From NCBI GenBank assembly GCA_030427905.1, contig JAUICL010000004.1:62001-126000 (forward strand): DNA of 64,000 nt, in the 5' to 3' direction. Positions 1-9,230 of this stretch are shown here, in pieces. The notes below the pieces were generated by a model, which made no database searches, was not told where the DNA came from, and saw only the letters and a list, made by a program, of their open reading frames with translations. A program made the position numbers and the translations under genes. Position 1 is the first letter of the stretch. Each line of letters begins with the position of its first letter. The stretch is from Bacteroidia bacterium. GTDB taxonomy: Bacteria; Bacteroidota; Bacteroidia; Flavobacteriales_D; Cryomorphaceae.

Positions 1-2
1 CT

Positions 3-1190
3 GAAAATCCGTTTGAAGCGATCGACGACACCACTCTAAAAGTTCGGCTCGCTAGGCCTTTTCCACCGTTTTTAGGACTGCTCGGAATGAAATACTGCTC
101 AGTCATTCCAAAAGAAGCGATCGAGAAGTATGGAGATGATTTTCGTCAAAACCCAGTGGGAACGGGACCGTTTAAATTCAATTTTTGGTACGAAGGCACT
201 CGACTGGTTCTTCTAAAAAACGAAAACTACTTCGAGAGCGATGAGTCAGGGAACCCCCTTCCATACATCGATGCGGTTTCGGTTTCATTTGTTCCTGACA
301 AGGGGGCTGCTTATCTCGATTTTCTTAAGGGAAATTTCGATTTCATGTCGGGACTTCACACCAGCTACAGCGATGAGCTCTTGACACCTACTGGCGAACT
401 CAATCCAAAATATGAAGATGAGATCTATCTGGAAAGTCACCCTTTCTTGAAGACGGATTACCTGGGATTTATGATCGATGCCAACCAACCCGAAGATTAT
501 GTATGGCTTGACGCCAGATTGCGAAAGGCACTCAATTACGCCATCGACAGAAAGTCGATGGTTCGCTATCTGAGAAATAACGTGTACCAACCCGCCAATG
601 GTGGTTTTATCCCGAAGGGAATGCCGGGATATTATCCGCATGGCTATTCGTATAACCCCGACTCAGTGCGATCTTTGCTAGCTCGTGCGGGTTTCCCCAA
701 TGGAGAAGGGCTACCTACCTTGACGCTCAGTACGACTACTGACTACGTGGATCTCTGTGAGTATGCCCAGCATCAGATGTCGCAATTTGGAATAGATGTG
801 AAGGTGGATGTACTACCGGCTTCGGTACACCGAGAGCTAGCGGCTCGCGGAGAGCTGCCGTTTTTTCGGAAGTCTTGGCTAGCCGACTATCCCGACGACG
901 AAAACTTTATGGCTCTTTTCTATAGTCCTTATGCTTCTCCAAAAGGGCCGAACTACTCGCACTTTTCTGATGCCCGCTTTGACTCGCTATATACCTTGGC
1001 ATTAGCCAAAACCGACCCCAAGGAGCGAAGCAGGTTGTACTACCAAATGGATAGCTTGATGATGAGCCAAGCTCCTATTATTCCGCTTTACTATGATCAG
1101 GTCATGCGATTTGTCTCGAAGGATGTTTCTGGTTTGGATAAAAATCCGATGAATGTCCTTGATCTCAGAAGAGTCAAAATGAAGCTCTAG
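3..1190 (+). CDS. ABC transporter substrate-binding protein, peptide type (5' truncated)
   Basis: The reading frame is open from base 3 to the stop at 1190, so the gene starts before the window; the ATG at 87 is internal. About 395 residues of the C-terminal part are visible. The sequence has the pattern of the SBP_bac_5 (OppA/DppA) family: a VGTGPFKF-like motif near the start, a hinge stretch with RLRKALNYAIDRK, and a conserved late segment listing small charge-poor substrates. Family members bind oligopeptides or similar solutes in the periplasm and deliver them to an ABC permease. No permease gene is seen here; none follows downstream, since the next gene is convergent and overlaps by 4 bases. 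Family call is firm, substrate unknown. Confidence 0.88.
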   Translation, partial: ENPFEAIDDTTLKVRLARPFPPFLGLLGMKYCSVIPKEAIEKYGDDFRQNPVGTGPFKFNFWYEGTRLVLLKNENYFESDESGNPLPYIDAVSVSFVPDKGAAYLDFLKGNFDFMSGLHTSYSDELLTPTGELNPKYEDEIYLESHPFLKTDYLGFMIDANQPEDYVWLDARLRKALNYAIDRKSMVRYLRNNVYQPANGGFIPKGMPGYYPHGYSYNPDSVRSLLARAGFPNGEGLPTLTLSTTTDYVDLCEYAQHQMSQFGIDVKVDVLPASVHRELAARGELPFFRKSWLADYPDDENFMALFYSPYASPKGPNYSHFSDARFDSLYTLALAKTDPKERSRLYYQMDSLMMSQAPIIPLYYDQVMRFVSKDVSGLDKNPMNVLDLRRVKMKL

Positions 1191-2299
1191 TCCCAGCTTA
1201 GCTTGGTGGAAATACCGTGGTGATCTGATATTTCCTCATCGTGACGCTCGTAATCAAAGCCCGTAAAGCGGGGTGAGTGAAAAACGTAGTCGATCCGGAA
1301 GGAAGGAAACTTACCGATGTACGTGCTTCCGATCCCCCAACCACTTTCCCGAAAAGAGTCGACTAGAATCTCCGTGATGTTGTTGTACGAGTACGACACA
1401 GGGGTGTCATTGAAATCGCCACATAGAATAACAGGGTAGGGGCTTTTTTCAATGTGTTCGCGAATGGCACCTACTTGGGCTACGCGCTTTCTAAAAGCGG
1501 AAGTCAATCGGCGAATGATCGGGATACCTTCTTTGAGTTCCGGCTTTTTCGATTCATTCTTTTGGAGTTCATCTACAAACTTGTAATCGTCAGAAGAAAA
1601 GCGAATGGAAGCCACATGGGCATTGTACACTCTAATAGTATCGCCAAAGGCCACAATGTCCGAAAAGATGCAGACGTTACTCCTTTCCTGATCGAAGTCT
1701 ATCCGCCCCTGATCTATGATTGGGTATTTGCTAAATGTAGCGATGCCGTAGTGCTGTTCCCGATAAAGCGAAACCGTAAATTCTTCGTGTACGTTAGATG
1801 CCTCGAGCTTCCGCTTCAGTAGGTTGCTCGTTTCGAATACCCCAGGTCCTGAGTGGTGAAAATACTCTTGGAAACAATAGATATCGGCTTCAGCAGCTTG
1901 AATATTTCGGACCATCACGTCTCGTTCTTCAATATTCTTGCGCCAGTTGTACCAGCTAAAAAGCTTCACATTTTGGGAATATACTTTGATGCTTTTGTGT
2001 GAATCTGGCTCACCTCGCATATTGGGTAACACCTGCACAAAGGCGTTAAAATGCCCTATTCCCAGAAGGATGGTCAGAGTGGACAGAAGGGCCCACGATT
2101 TCTTGACTAGTAGCCAAAACGCGATAAAGCACAAATTGATGAGCAGGACCACGCTATACGCTATTCCAAAAAAGGCAAGAGCTGGAACGGACTCGGGACT
2201 AACCGTAGTAGAAAGATAGGCCAGTAACAAACAAACAACGGCTATCACATTCAATGTGATAATCAATCGCTTGCTGATAGATCTAAGCCACTTGATCAC
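1187..2299 (-). CDS. Membrane-anchored endonuclease/exonuclease/phosphatase (EEP) family protein
   Basis: 370 residues. Three hydrophobic helices lie in residues 11-90, followed by an EEP (DNase I-like) domain from about 105 to the end. Catalytic signatures are readable: N110 in SQNVKLF, E145 in CFQEY, D295 and N297 in CGDFNDTP, D337 in RIDYVF, and the final SDHHG (D359, H360). Family members hydrolyse phosphodiesters or phosphomonoesters in DNA, lipids or nucleotides; the membrane anchor makes a lipid or envelope substrate more likely than DNA, but that is inference. It is the last gene of the leftward mutL-rhomboid operon and its start overlaps the rhomboid stop by one base. Its 3' end overlaps the convergent binding-protein gene by 4 bases. 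Confidence 0.9.
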   Translation of the reverse strand: MIKWLRSISKRLIITLNVIAVVCLLLAYLSTTVSPESVPALAFFGIAYSVVLLINLCFIAFWLLVKKSWALLSTLTILLGIGHFNAFVQVLPNMRGEPDSHKSIKVYSQNVKLFSWYNWRKNIEERDVMVRNIQAAEADIYCFQEYFHHSGPGVFETSNLLKRKLEASNVHEEFTVSLYREQHYGIATFSKYPIIDQGRIDFDQERSNVCIFSDIVAFGDTIRVYNAHVASIRFSSDDYKFVDELQKNESKKPELKEGIPIIRRLTSAFRKRVAQVGAIREHIEKSPYPVILCGDFNDTPVSYSYNNITEILVDSFRESGWGIGSTYIGKFPSFRIDYVFHSPRFTGFDYERHDEEISDHHGISTKLSWD

Positions 2300-3186
2300 T
2301 ACTTTTTACTCGCTTTAAATAAGAGTTCCTTTTCTTCCTTCGACAAGCTATCGTATCCGCTCCGCGAAATCTTCTCTAATATTTTGTCAATGGTTTGTTG
2401 CTGTACTTTCGACTCTTTGGAATGTGTTTCGTAGTACTGTGCTTTGTATCCTTTTGAATTTGAAGCCACCTTCATTTTGGGGCCGCGCTTAAACAAGTTG
2501 GCTACAAAATCTCCAATGCTGTAAAACGGTTTTGCCAAATCCGTTCCATTCTTCAAGGATGAGCTCCAGAGAAACCCGAATAAGGCACCACCAAGGTGAG
2601 CGACATGCCCACCAGAGTTCGATCCATCGAGAAAAAGCAAGTCTACAAGAACAAAGAAAAGCGCGACGTACTTGAGCTTTACATTCCCAATGAGTAAGAG
2701 TCTAATCTCCATGTTGGGTGTATAAGTGGCGATGGCTACCAGCACACCAATCACAGAAGCTGAAGCTCCGTAAATGATGCTACTGGCTCCGCTGTACACC
2801 GGGAAAATATTGTAGGCTAACAAGTAGGTGGCTAATCCGCTGAGACCAGAAAGGATATAGACCGCTACATATTTCTTTGAGCTGAAAAATTGGGTGAAGA
2901 GTCTACCACCGTAAAATAGAATCAACATGTTTCCGAGTAAGTGCCAAATCTCCTCGTGGAGAAACATGTACGTGAGAATCGTCCATGGCCGAGTAGCTAA
3001 AGTGAGCAAGTCAGATGACCCTGAAAGCCAGGGTAACACGGCGCCAACAAAATCAGTTTTGTAGAAAAAACCCGCGATCCCGACCAAAGTCATAAACAGG
3101 AAAACGGCAACATTGATAAAGAGAAAGCGAATCACGATATCGCCATTGCGATACAAGCTTTTGATATCGTCTATGATTGATGACAT
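2299..3186 (-). CDS. Rhomboid family intramembrane serine protease (second copy, long C-tail)
   Basis: 295 residues with about six membrane helices. The rhomboid signatures are H82 and N86 in WHLLGNM, the nucleophile S142 in IYGASAS (the usual GxSG reads GASA here) and H197 in HVAHLGGALFG. These enzymes cleave membrane proteins within or next to a transmembrane helix. Residues from about 215 onwards form a hydrophilic Lys/Glu-rich cytoplasmic tail with no membrane segments, absent from the neighbouring rhomboid. It follows the first rhomboid by 2 bases and overlaps the EEP gene by 1 base, so the genes are surely co-transcribed. Active-site residues look intact, so I call it an active protease with unknown substrate. 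Confidence 0.92.
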   Translation of the reverse strand: MSSIIDDIKSLYRNGDIVIRFLFINVAVFLFMTLVGIAGFFYKTDFVGAVLPWLSGSSDLLTLATRPWTILTYMFLHEEIWHLLGNMLILFYGGRLFTQFFSSKKYVAVYILSGLSGLATYLLAYNIFPVYSGASSIIYGASASVIGVLVAIATYTPNMEIRLLLIGNVKLKYVALFFVLVDLLFLDGSNSGGHVAHLGGALFGFLWSSSLKNGTDLAKPFYSIGDFVANLFKRGPKMKVASNSKGYKAQYYETHSKESKVQQQTIDKILEKISRSGYDSLSKEEKELLFKASKK

Positions 3187-3188
3187 AC

Positions 3189-3941
3189 TTAATATTCTCT
3201 GTAGTGCTTTTGGTTATTGTTCCAGTATTTGATCAACAAATATCCGAAGAGCATTCCTCCAAGGTGGGCAAAGTGCGCAATATTATCACCAGGTTGATTG
3301 GCTATGCCAGAAAACAATTCGATTGCTCCATAGATCATCACGAAATACTTGGCCTTGATCGGTATTGGGAAAAAGAGCATGATGAGTCGCATGTTTGGAT
3401 ACATCATACCGAAGGCGAGCAAAAGTCCAAAGACCGCTCCCGAAGCACCCACTACTGGGATATTGTAAAGTGCATTTAGCTCACCAAGGGGACCCCGATA
3501 GTTTTGGCCAGATTGCCAGAGAGCTATTCCATCAGTTTTAATGGTATTTACGGCATCAGGTCCAAGTTCGGCAATGAGTTGATGCACTTGAAAGGCCACA
3601 ACACCGTAGTGCAATAAGAAAGCTCCAAACCCAGTGATCAGGTAGTAATTCAAAAAGCGTTTTGCTCCCCAAACCCGTTCTATGGCTGTCCCGAACATCC
3701 ATAAAGCGAACATGTTGAAGAAAAGGTGGGTGAAACTTCCATGCATGAACATGTGAGTTACGATCTGCCAAGGTTCAAAATAGGGCGAGTCGTAGTAGTA
3801 CGCTCCAAGAATACTTCCTAGGTTCACGCCTTGTTGTTCGAGCACCACGGTGGCCAAAAACATCAAACCATTAATGATGAGAAGGTTTTTGACGACTACC
3901 GGCATGTTGGCAAAGACGCCTCCAGTTCTGAATTGGTTCAT
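3189..3941 (-). CDS. Rhomboid family intramembrane serine protease (first copy)
   Basis: 250 residues. I chose the ATG at 3941 rather than a TTG one codon upstream because it forms a TGATG stop-start junction with mutL. The canonical rhomboid core is complete: H73 and N77 in THLFFNM, the GASG serine at S167, and H226 in FAHLGGMLFG. A loop of roughly 45 residues lies between the third and fourth helices (about 118-160). It is compact, without the cytoplasmic tail of the second copy. Two adjacent rhomboids may have different substrates or one may act on the other; neither can be decided from sequence. Translationally coupled to mutL upstream. Confidence 0.93.
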   Translation of the reverse strand: MNQFRTGGVFANMPVVVKNLLIINGLMFLATVVLEQQGVNLGSILGAYYYDSPYFEPWQIVTHMFMHGSFTHLFFNMFALWMFGTAIERVWGAKRFLNYYLITGFGAFLLHYGVVAFQVHQLIAELGPDAVNTIKTDGIALWQSGQNYRGPLGELNALYNIPVVGASGAVFGLLLAFGMMYPNMRLIMLFFPIPIKAKYFVMIYGAIELFSGIANQPGDNIAHFAHLGGMLFGYLLIKYWNNNQKHYREY

Positions 3942-5794
3942 CAAGCTTTAAATTTTTGTAGAAGGAATTCTTCGTTGAATGACAGAATAATCGGCTTACC
4001 GCTTGGGGTGTTTGAAGGCTGAGCGCATGCAAACAGCTGATCAATCAAGTGAAGCATTTCCGATTTATCGAGTGTTTTACCAGACTTAATGCGAAGGCTG
4101 CGCGCCATGCTTCTCGCTAGTCTTTCACGCGGCTGATTTTCGAGCTCTCCAGCCGAATTCTTGTACTGCTCCAAGAAGGTCTCGATCAGCGCTTGAAGGG
4201 ATTGACCCGCCGCTTCAGCAGGCGATCCGTTTACCACGATGGACCCTTGTCCGAACTGGTCGATGGTAAAGCCTAGCAGATAGAGCTCTTCTTTCAAATC
4301 TTCGAGAAGGGCACAATCTCCAGCACTGAGTTCAATAGTTTGTGGAAACAGTTCTTGCTGGCTGTGCGCTCCCTGATTGTTGAGCGCTTCCAAGGCCTTT
4401 TCGTAAAGTACACGCTCATGTGCACGCTGCTGATCGATAATGATCATCCCACTTTTGATGGTGGTGCAGATGTACTTTTGAAGGAGCTGGAATACTGGTC
4501 GCTGCGTGGTTTCTTGGTAGGCACTCGTCGCAAACATTTCTTCTTCTTCCCGATCAAAAAGCGCTTCCTGCTTTTCATCCTTCGCCGCTACTTTGTATAG
4601 GTCTTCCCATCCATTGGGCGAAGCCGATCGGTGGCTCTGAGCACGGCCCGACTGAAAACTTGAAGATGCCGCAGAACGCGTCCCTTCCGTCTCAAACGGA
4701 TTGAAACTAAAGTCTTTGGTTTCAGGAGGAGCGATTTCAACATTCGAAGGCATTGGAGCCACATTGAAGACATCTTCCTGCTCGAAGTCAAGGCTCGGAG
4801 CGATATTGTATTTACCCAAGCTATTTCTAACGGCAGAGTGGATAATCGCGTAGATCGATCGCTCTTCTGAAAACTTCACTTCCGTTTTAGTCGGGTGAAT
4901 GTTGACATCAATAGTCGATGGATCCACCTGCAGATACAAAAAGTAGGTAGGGTGTGACCCTTTTGAAATTAATTCATCGTATGCTGAAGCGATGGCGTGG
5001 TTGAGGTAAGTACTCTTAATAAACCGATTGTTCACAAAGAGATACTGTTCTCCACGCGTCTTTTTGGCATATTCAGGTTTGCCAACAAAGCCCTCTAGCT
5101 TTACAATCGCAGTTTCTTCCTTGACGGGAACCAAGCGCTCATTGTACTTTGGACCAAAAAGGTTGACAATGCGCTGTCGCATCGGCGATGCTTTGACGTT
5201 GAAAAGCTCGGAGTTGTTGTGCGTTGCCGAAAAAGAAATCTCGGGGTGCGCCAAGGCTACACGTTCAAACTCTTCAACAATGTGGCGCATTTCCACAGAA
5301 TCCGACTTTAGAAAATTTCGGCGCGCCGGGGTGTTAAAGAACAGGTTTTTAACAGCGATCGAAGTTCCGGCCGAGGTCCCGCAAGGCACCTGGTTTTCAA
5401 TTTCGCTTCCGGCAATGCTGATATGTGTACCCACTTCATTTTCGCGTAGACGGGTTTTTAGATCTACATGGGCAATAGCCGCAATCGAAGCCATTGCTTC
5501 ACCTCGAAACCCTTTGGTACGAATCCGAAACAACTCGTCGGCTTGTCTTATTTTGGATGTGGCATGACGCTCGAAGCACATACGCGCGTCGGTTTCACTC
5601 ATTCCACAGCCATTGTCTATCACTTGGATCAGGGTTTTTCCAGCGTCCTTTACAATGAGTTTGATCTCGGTGGCCCCTGCGTCAATGGCATTTTCTAACA
5701 TTTCCTTCACGGCCGAAGCGGGTCGCTGAACCACTTCACCTGCGGCTATTTGATTGGCTACGGCATCTGGAAGTAACTGTATGATATCTGGCAT
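3941..5794 (-). CDS. mutL: DNA mismatch repair protein MutL
   Basis: 617 residues, the normal length. The N-terminal GHKL ATPase is complete: E34-N35 and D38-A-G in ENAIDAG, D60-N-G-C-G in motif II and GFRGEA at 95-100. A variable linker (about 335-430) precedes the C-terminal dimerisation domain. MutL couples mismatch recognition by MutS to strand removal. In MutH-less bacteria the C-terminal domain usually carries the endonuclease motif DQHA(x)2E(x)4E; here the matching segment begins at D454 and reads DQQRAHERVLYE, keeping both Glu but replacing His-Ala by Gln-Arg. The start at 5794 shares one base with the upstream small-protein stop. Identification is secure; nuclease activity is open. 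Confidence 0.97.
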   Translation of the reverse strand: MPDIIQLLPDAVANQIAAGEVVQRPASAVKEMLENAIDAGATEIKLIVKDAGKTLIQVIDNGCGMSETDARMCFERHATSKIRQADELFRIRTKGFRGEAMASIAAIAHVDLKTRLRENEVGTHISIAGSEIENQVPCGTSAGTSIAVKNLFFNTPARRNFLKSDSVEMRHIVEEFERVALAHPEISFSATHNNSELFNVKASPMRQRIVNLFGPKYNERLVPVKEETAIVKLEGFVGKPEYAKKTRGEQYLFVNNRFIKSTYLNHAIASAYDELISKGSHPTYFLYLQVDPSTIDVNIHPTKTEVKFSEERSIYAIIHSAVRNSLGKYNIAPSLDFEQEDVFNVAPMPSNVEIAPPETKDFSFNPFETEGTRSAASSSFQSGRAQSHRSASPNGWEDLYKVAAKDEKQEALFDREEEEMFATSAYQETTQRPVFQLLQKYICTTIKSGMIIIDQQRAHERVLYEKALEALNNQGAHSQQELFPQTIELSAGDCALLEDLKEELYLLGFTIDQFGQGSIVVNGSPAEAAGQSLQALIETFLEQYKNSAGELENQPRERLARSMARSLRIKSGKTLDKSEMLHLIDQLFACAQPSNTPSGKPIILSFNEEFLLQKFKA

Positions 5795-6111
5795 TAGGTC
5801 AGAAAGTCGGTATTATTGAATATGAGATAAACAAGGATGGCTAACGCTGCCAAAATTAATAAAACCCTCTTGCTTGAGTTGCGTTGTTGCCTTCTAGTTT
5901 CACGTCTTATCCACGAGTCTGAAATTCTCGTTCGCGATTCAGCTCGTACATCACCTCGCGTCCTGTTTTCAAGCTCAATATCTCGTTCTATCTCCTTCCT
6001 ACGCTTCTCCAATCTCTCCTTTTGCTCGTTGTAAGTTCTAGGCTGATAGTGAAACTGCTTATGCGAGTTGTCAGTCAGCTTGAAGATGGAAGGAAGTCTG
6101 GGAGCTCTCAT
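5794..6111 (-). CDS. Small single-pass membrane protein upstream of mutL
   Basis: 105 residues: a basic, highly charged N-terminal part with a Glu/Arg-rich probable coiled coil (about 28-60), an Arg-rich stretch, and one hydrophobic C-terminal helix (about 83-99). This is an N-in tail-anchored layout without a signal peptide. Small proteins of this type sit next to mutL in other Flavobacteriia and are sometimes mislabelled as riboflavin synthase subunit beta; nothing in the sequence supports that enzyme. Function unknown. It is the first gene of the operon running to 1187. The region before it is shared with the divergent GH3/beta-lactamase gene. Confidence 0.8.
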   Translation of the reverse strand: MRAPRLPSIFKLTDNSHKQFHYQPRTYNEQKERLEKRRKEIERDIELENRTRGDVRAESRTRISDSWIRRETRRQQRNSSKRVLLILAALAILVYLIFNNTDFLT

Positions 6112-6152
6112 AATTTCGGGTTTAAACTTTATTCATTTTCCCACGTACGAAC

Positions 6153-6219
6153 AAAACGTAAAGATCGCACTAAAAAATACACCATCATGTGAATAAATAG
6201 CGTAGACTTTTACGTTATG
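6153..6219. promoter_or_regulatory. Candidate divergent promoter boxes (TACGTTTTG and TACGTTATG)
   Basis: An 8-bp perfect inverted repeat, AACGTAAA at 6155-6162 and TTTACGTT at 6208-6215, lies in the 148-base divergent gap. Read outwards, the minus-strand arm gives TACGTTTTG and the plus-strand arm TACGTTATG, both near matches to the Bacteroidota -7 consensus TAnnTTTG. They sit about 45 bases before the start at 6111 and about 45 bases before the start at 6260. I read them as a pair of promoter boxes; a shared repressor site is the alternative. Confidence 0.35.
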
Positions 6220-6259
6220 CCCCTAGGTGGATTGTAATTTCGTTAACAAATATCGCTCC

Positions 6260-9226
6260 ATGAACATGAAATCCTTTCTTTCTGTCGCTTTTGTCAGTAT
6301 GATATCCATTTGGGTACAGGCTCAAGGTGACATAAAGGCACCACTATTTCTTCAATCTGAGTCTCAATGGGCCGATTCTGTGATTTCACAGATGACGCTT
6401 GAAGAAAAAATTGGGCAGCTATTCATGGTGGCGGCCTATAGCAACAGAGATCAGGAACACGAAAAGGAGCTGATCAAATTGGTTGAAGACTACCACATTG
6501 GTGGTGTGATTTTCTTTCAAGGTGGACCCCAGCGCGAAGTGAAAATGTACAATGCCCTCCAAAAGAAAGCGAAGTACCCGCTGTGGGTTGGTATGGATGC
6601 TGAGTGGGGCCTGGGCATGCGCCTCGATAGTACCATTAAGTTTCCTCGTCAGCTCACCCTTGGCGCTGTTCAAAACGATACACTCATTTACCGCATGGGA
6701 ATGGAGATTGGGCGCCAATGTCGTCGAATTGGGGTGCATATCAATTTTGCTCCAGTGGTGGATGTCAACAACAACCCCAAAAATCCAGTAATCAACAGTC
6801 GATCTTTTGGAGAAAATAAGCTTTTGGTCACCCGAAAGGGAGATGCCTACATGAAGGGTCTTGAAGCAGCTGGAACGATGGCAAATGCCAAGCATTTCCC
6901 TGGCCATGGAGATACGGAAACCGACTCTCACCACAATCTTCCTGTGATTAAGCACGATGCGGAGCGACTCTCGAATGTGGAGTTATACCCCTTCCGAAAA
7001 CTAATCGATGATGGCCTTTCATCTGTGATGGTGGCTCACCTTTCCGTACCTGCACTCGATAGTACCAAAAACAGAGCGAGCACCCTTTCACCCGAAATTG
7101 TAACGGATCTGCTTAAAGATCAATACGGTTTCCAAGGTTTGATTTTTACCGACGCGCTCAATATGAAAGGTGTTGCCAGTTTTTATGAGCCTGGGCAAGT
7201 CGATCTGATGGCAGCTCAAGCGGGAAATGATGTCTTGCTTTTTGCAGAAGACGTGAGCAAAGCTGTGGAGCTCATCAAAAAGGCGATTAAGTCGGGCGAC
7301 TATTCGGAAAAGAATCTGGATCAAAGTGTGTTGAAGATACTCCGAGCGAAAGAATGGCTTGGGCTTGACCAAGAACGCTTTGTAGACGAGTATCATGTAA
7401 TCGAAGATATCAATACACCAGCAGCCTTGATGCTCAAGAAGCGATTGTCGGAAGCGGCTATGACCGTGATCAAGAATGAGGATTCTATTCTTCCCATCCA
7501 GCTTGCAGATAGTACTACGGTAGGTGTATTGACAATCGGTGGAGATGGAAAGGCATTTGCAAAGGCCCTACGTGGTTATATTCCGCACGACCATTTTTCC
7601 CTTCCATCAGATATTTCTTCATCCGATCGGGAATTGTGGTTAAAGAAATTAGCTCAATACGATACAGTCATTGTTCACATCAGTGGCACCAATAATCGAC
7701 CGAGCAGGAACTTCGGATTATCACAAAGTGCAATCGGTCTGGCTGAAGCTCTCGGAAAACAGACTAGCACAATCTTGGTGCATATGGGAAATCCCTATGC
7801 ACTAGAGAAATTGGGCGATACTCAGGCGTTCAAAGCCATATTGATCGGATACCAAGATGACCAGATCATGCATCGCGCCGCAGCTGATGCCCTGGTAGGA
7901 GTAAACGATGTAGATGGAAAGTTGCCCGTGCGAATCGGGGCTCGATTTCCAGCCCAGCATGGATTAAAAATTCAGGCCATCCAACGACTTCAAACTGCTA
8001 CTCAGCCCGTTCTCGACTATTATGGAAAGTCCTTCCACAAGGTTGATAGCATTGCTGAATTGGGTCTTTCGAAAAAGGCTTACCCCGGTGCGCAGATCCT
8101 GGTAGCTCAAGGCGGACGAGTGATCTACGACAAAGCATTTGGCTATCACACCTACGAAAAAAAAGATCCGGTGAAACCGAGTGATGTGTACGACATTGCG
8201 TCCATTACCAAGGTAGTGGCCACCACGGTTAGTTTGATGAAACTTCAGGACATGGGGAAGTTTTCGCTCGATGAACCTATGAAAACGTACTTTCCCGAAA
8301 TTGATAAAAAGAGTCCTTACGCCAATCTTACTTCACGGCAAATGCTGGCTCACGTAGCCGGATTAAAACCGTGGGTTCCTTTCTATATGGAGACGGTGAA
8401 GGATGGTGCTCCAGACTCGGCTTTATACAGCAGTGTTCAGACGGATATCTACAGCGTGGAAGTGGCCAGGGATATGTACATCGACCATCGCTACAGTGAT
8501 TCATTGCTCACCAAAATTTTGGCAACACCACTCAACAAGAAAGGCGAATATAAATACAGCGATCTCGGGTACTACTTTATGCGCGAAATCATCAAGCGGC
8601 AATCGGGAATGCGAGTAGATTCATTTGCCTACCAGCATATCTACAAACCCATGGGACTGCAGCGCATCGGGTATTTACCTTTGGGGCGAATAGACGCTGA
8701 TGAGATCGTGCCAACTGAATACGACCGATACTTCAGAAATCAACTTCTTATTGGGTATACCCACGATCCTGGAGCAGCAATGCAAGGTGGCGTTGGTGGC
8801 CATGCCGGTATATTTTCGAATGCGTACGATGTGGCTGCCATAATGCAGATGTTTCTAAACAATGGGATGTATGGCGGGGTGAAAATTTTGGAATCAACTA
8901 CTGTAGCAGAGTATACCAAGTGTCAGTACTGCGAAGACGAATTGGATGAAAATAGAAGAGGGGCTGGCTTTGATAAACCAGTGATTCCCGATGGGCCTGG
9001 ACCAACTTGCAAATGTGTTTCCTTCGATTCTTTTGGCCACTCTGGGTTTACTGGAACGATTGCCTGGGCTGATCCTACAGAGAATATTATTTACGTTTTC
9101 CTTTCAAACCGTGTATATCCGAGTGCAGAAAACAAGCGACTGGCCAAGATGGATATTCGGACGAATATTCAGGAAGAGATCTACAAGGTGCTTGTGCCGA
9201 GTAGACCACTTCCCGAAAATCCTTGA
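6260..9226 (+). CDS. Glycoside hydrolase family 3 / beta-lactamase-type serine hydrolase fusion
   Basis: 988 residues from the ATG at 6260; an in-frame ATG at 6227 adds 11 residues in front of what is clearly a signal peptide, so I reject it. After the signal peptide comes a GH3 domain (about 35-385) with KHFPGHGDT at 211 and the nucleophile region IFTDALNM (D298), then a GH3 C-terminal sandwich (to about 590). The last 390 residues are a class C beta-lactamase/PBP fold: SITK (S648, K651), YSD (Y766) and HSG (about 927). NagZ-type GH3 enzymes remove N-acetylglucosamine from peptidoglycan fragments, and the second domain probably acts on the peptide or an ester, so a wall-recycling role is likely. 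This fusion is known in Bacteroidota. Its 3' end is 4 bases from the convergent lipoprotein gene. Confidence 0.93.
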   Translation: MNMKSFLSVAFVSMISIWVQAQGDIKAPLFLQSESQWADSVISQMTLEEKIGQLFMVAAYSNRDQEHEKELIKLVEDYHIGGVIFFQGGPQREVKMYNALQKKAKYPLWVGMDAEWGLGMRLDSTIKFPRQLTLGAVQNDTLIYRMGMEIGRQCRRIGVHINFAPVVDVNNNPKNPVINSRSFGENKLLVTRKGDAYMKGLEAAGTMANAKHFPGHGDTETDSHHNLPVIKHDAERLSNVELYPFRKLIDDGLSSVMVAHLSVPALDSTKNRASTLSPEIVTDLLKDQYGFQGLIFTDALNMKGVASFYEPGQVDLMAAQAGNDVLLFAEDVSKAVELIKKAIKSGDYSEKNLDQSVLKILRAKEWLGLDQERFVDEYHVIEDINTPAALMLKKRLSEAAMTVIKNEDSILPIQLADSTTVGVLTIGGDGKAFAKALRGYIPHDHFSLPSDISSSDRELWLKKLAQYDTVIVHISGTNNRPSRNFGLSQSAIGLAEALGKQTSTILVHMGNPYALEKLGDTQAFKAILIGYQDDQIMHRAAADALVGVNDVDGKLPVRIGARFPAQHGLKIQAIQRLQTATQPVLDYYGKSFHKVDSIAELGLSKKAYPGAQILVAQGGRVIYDKAFGYHTYEKKDPVKPSDVYDIASITKVVATTVSLMKLQDMGKFSLDEPMKTYFPEIDKKSPYANLTSRQMLAHVAGLKPWVPFYMETVKDGAPDSALYSSVQTDIYSVEVARDMYIDHRYSDSLLTKILATPLNKKGEYKYSDLGYYFMREIIKRQSGMRVDSFAYQHIYKPMGLQRIGYLPLGRIDADEIVPTEYDRYFRNQLLIGYTHDPGAAMQGGVGGHAGIFSNAYDVAAIMQMFLNNGMYGGVKILESTTVAEYTKCQYCEDELDENRRGAGFDKPVIPDGPGPTCKCVSFDSFGHSGFTGTIAWADPTENIIYVFLSNRVYPSAENKRLAKMDIRTNIQEEIYKVLVPSRPLPENP

Positions 9227-9230
9227 TATT

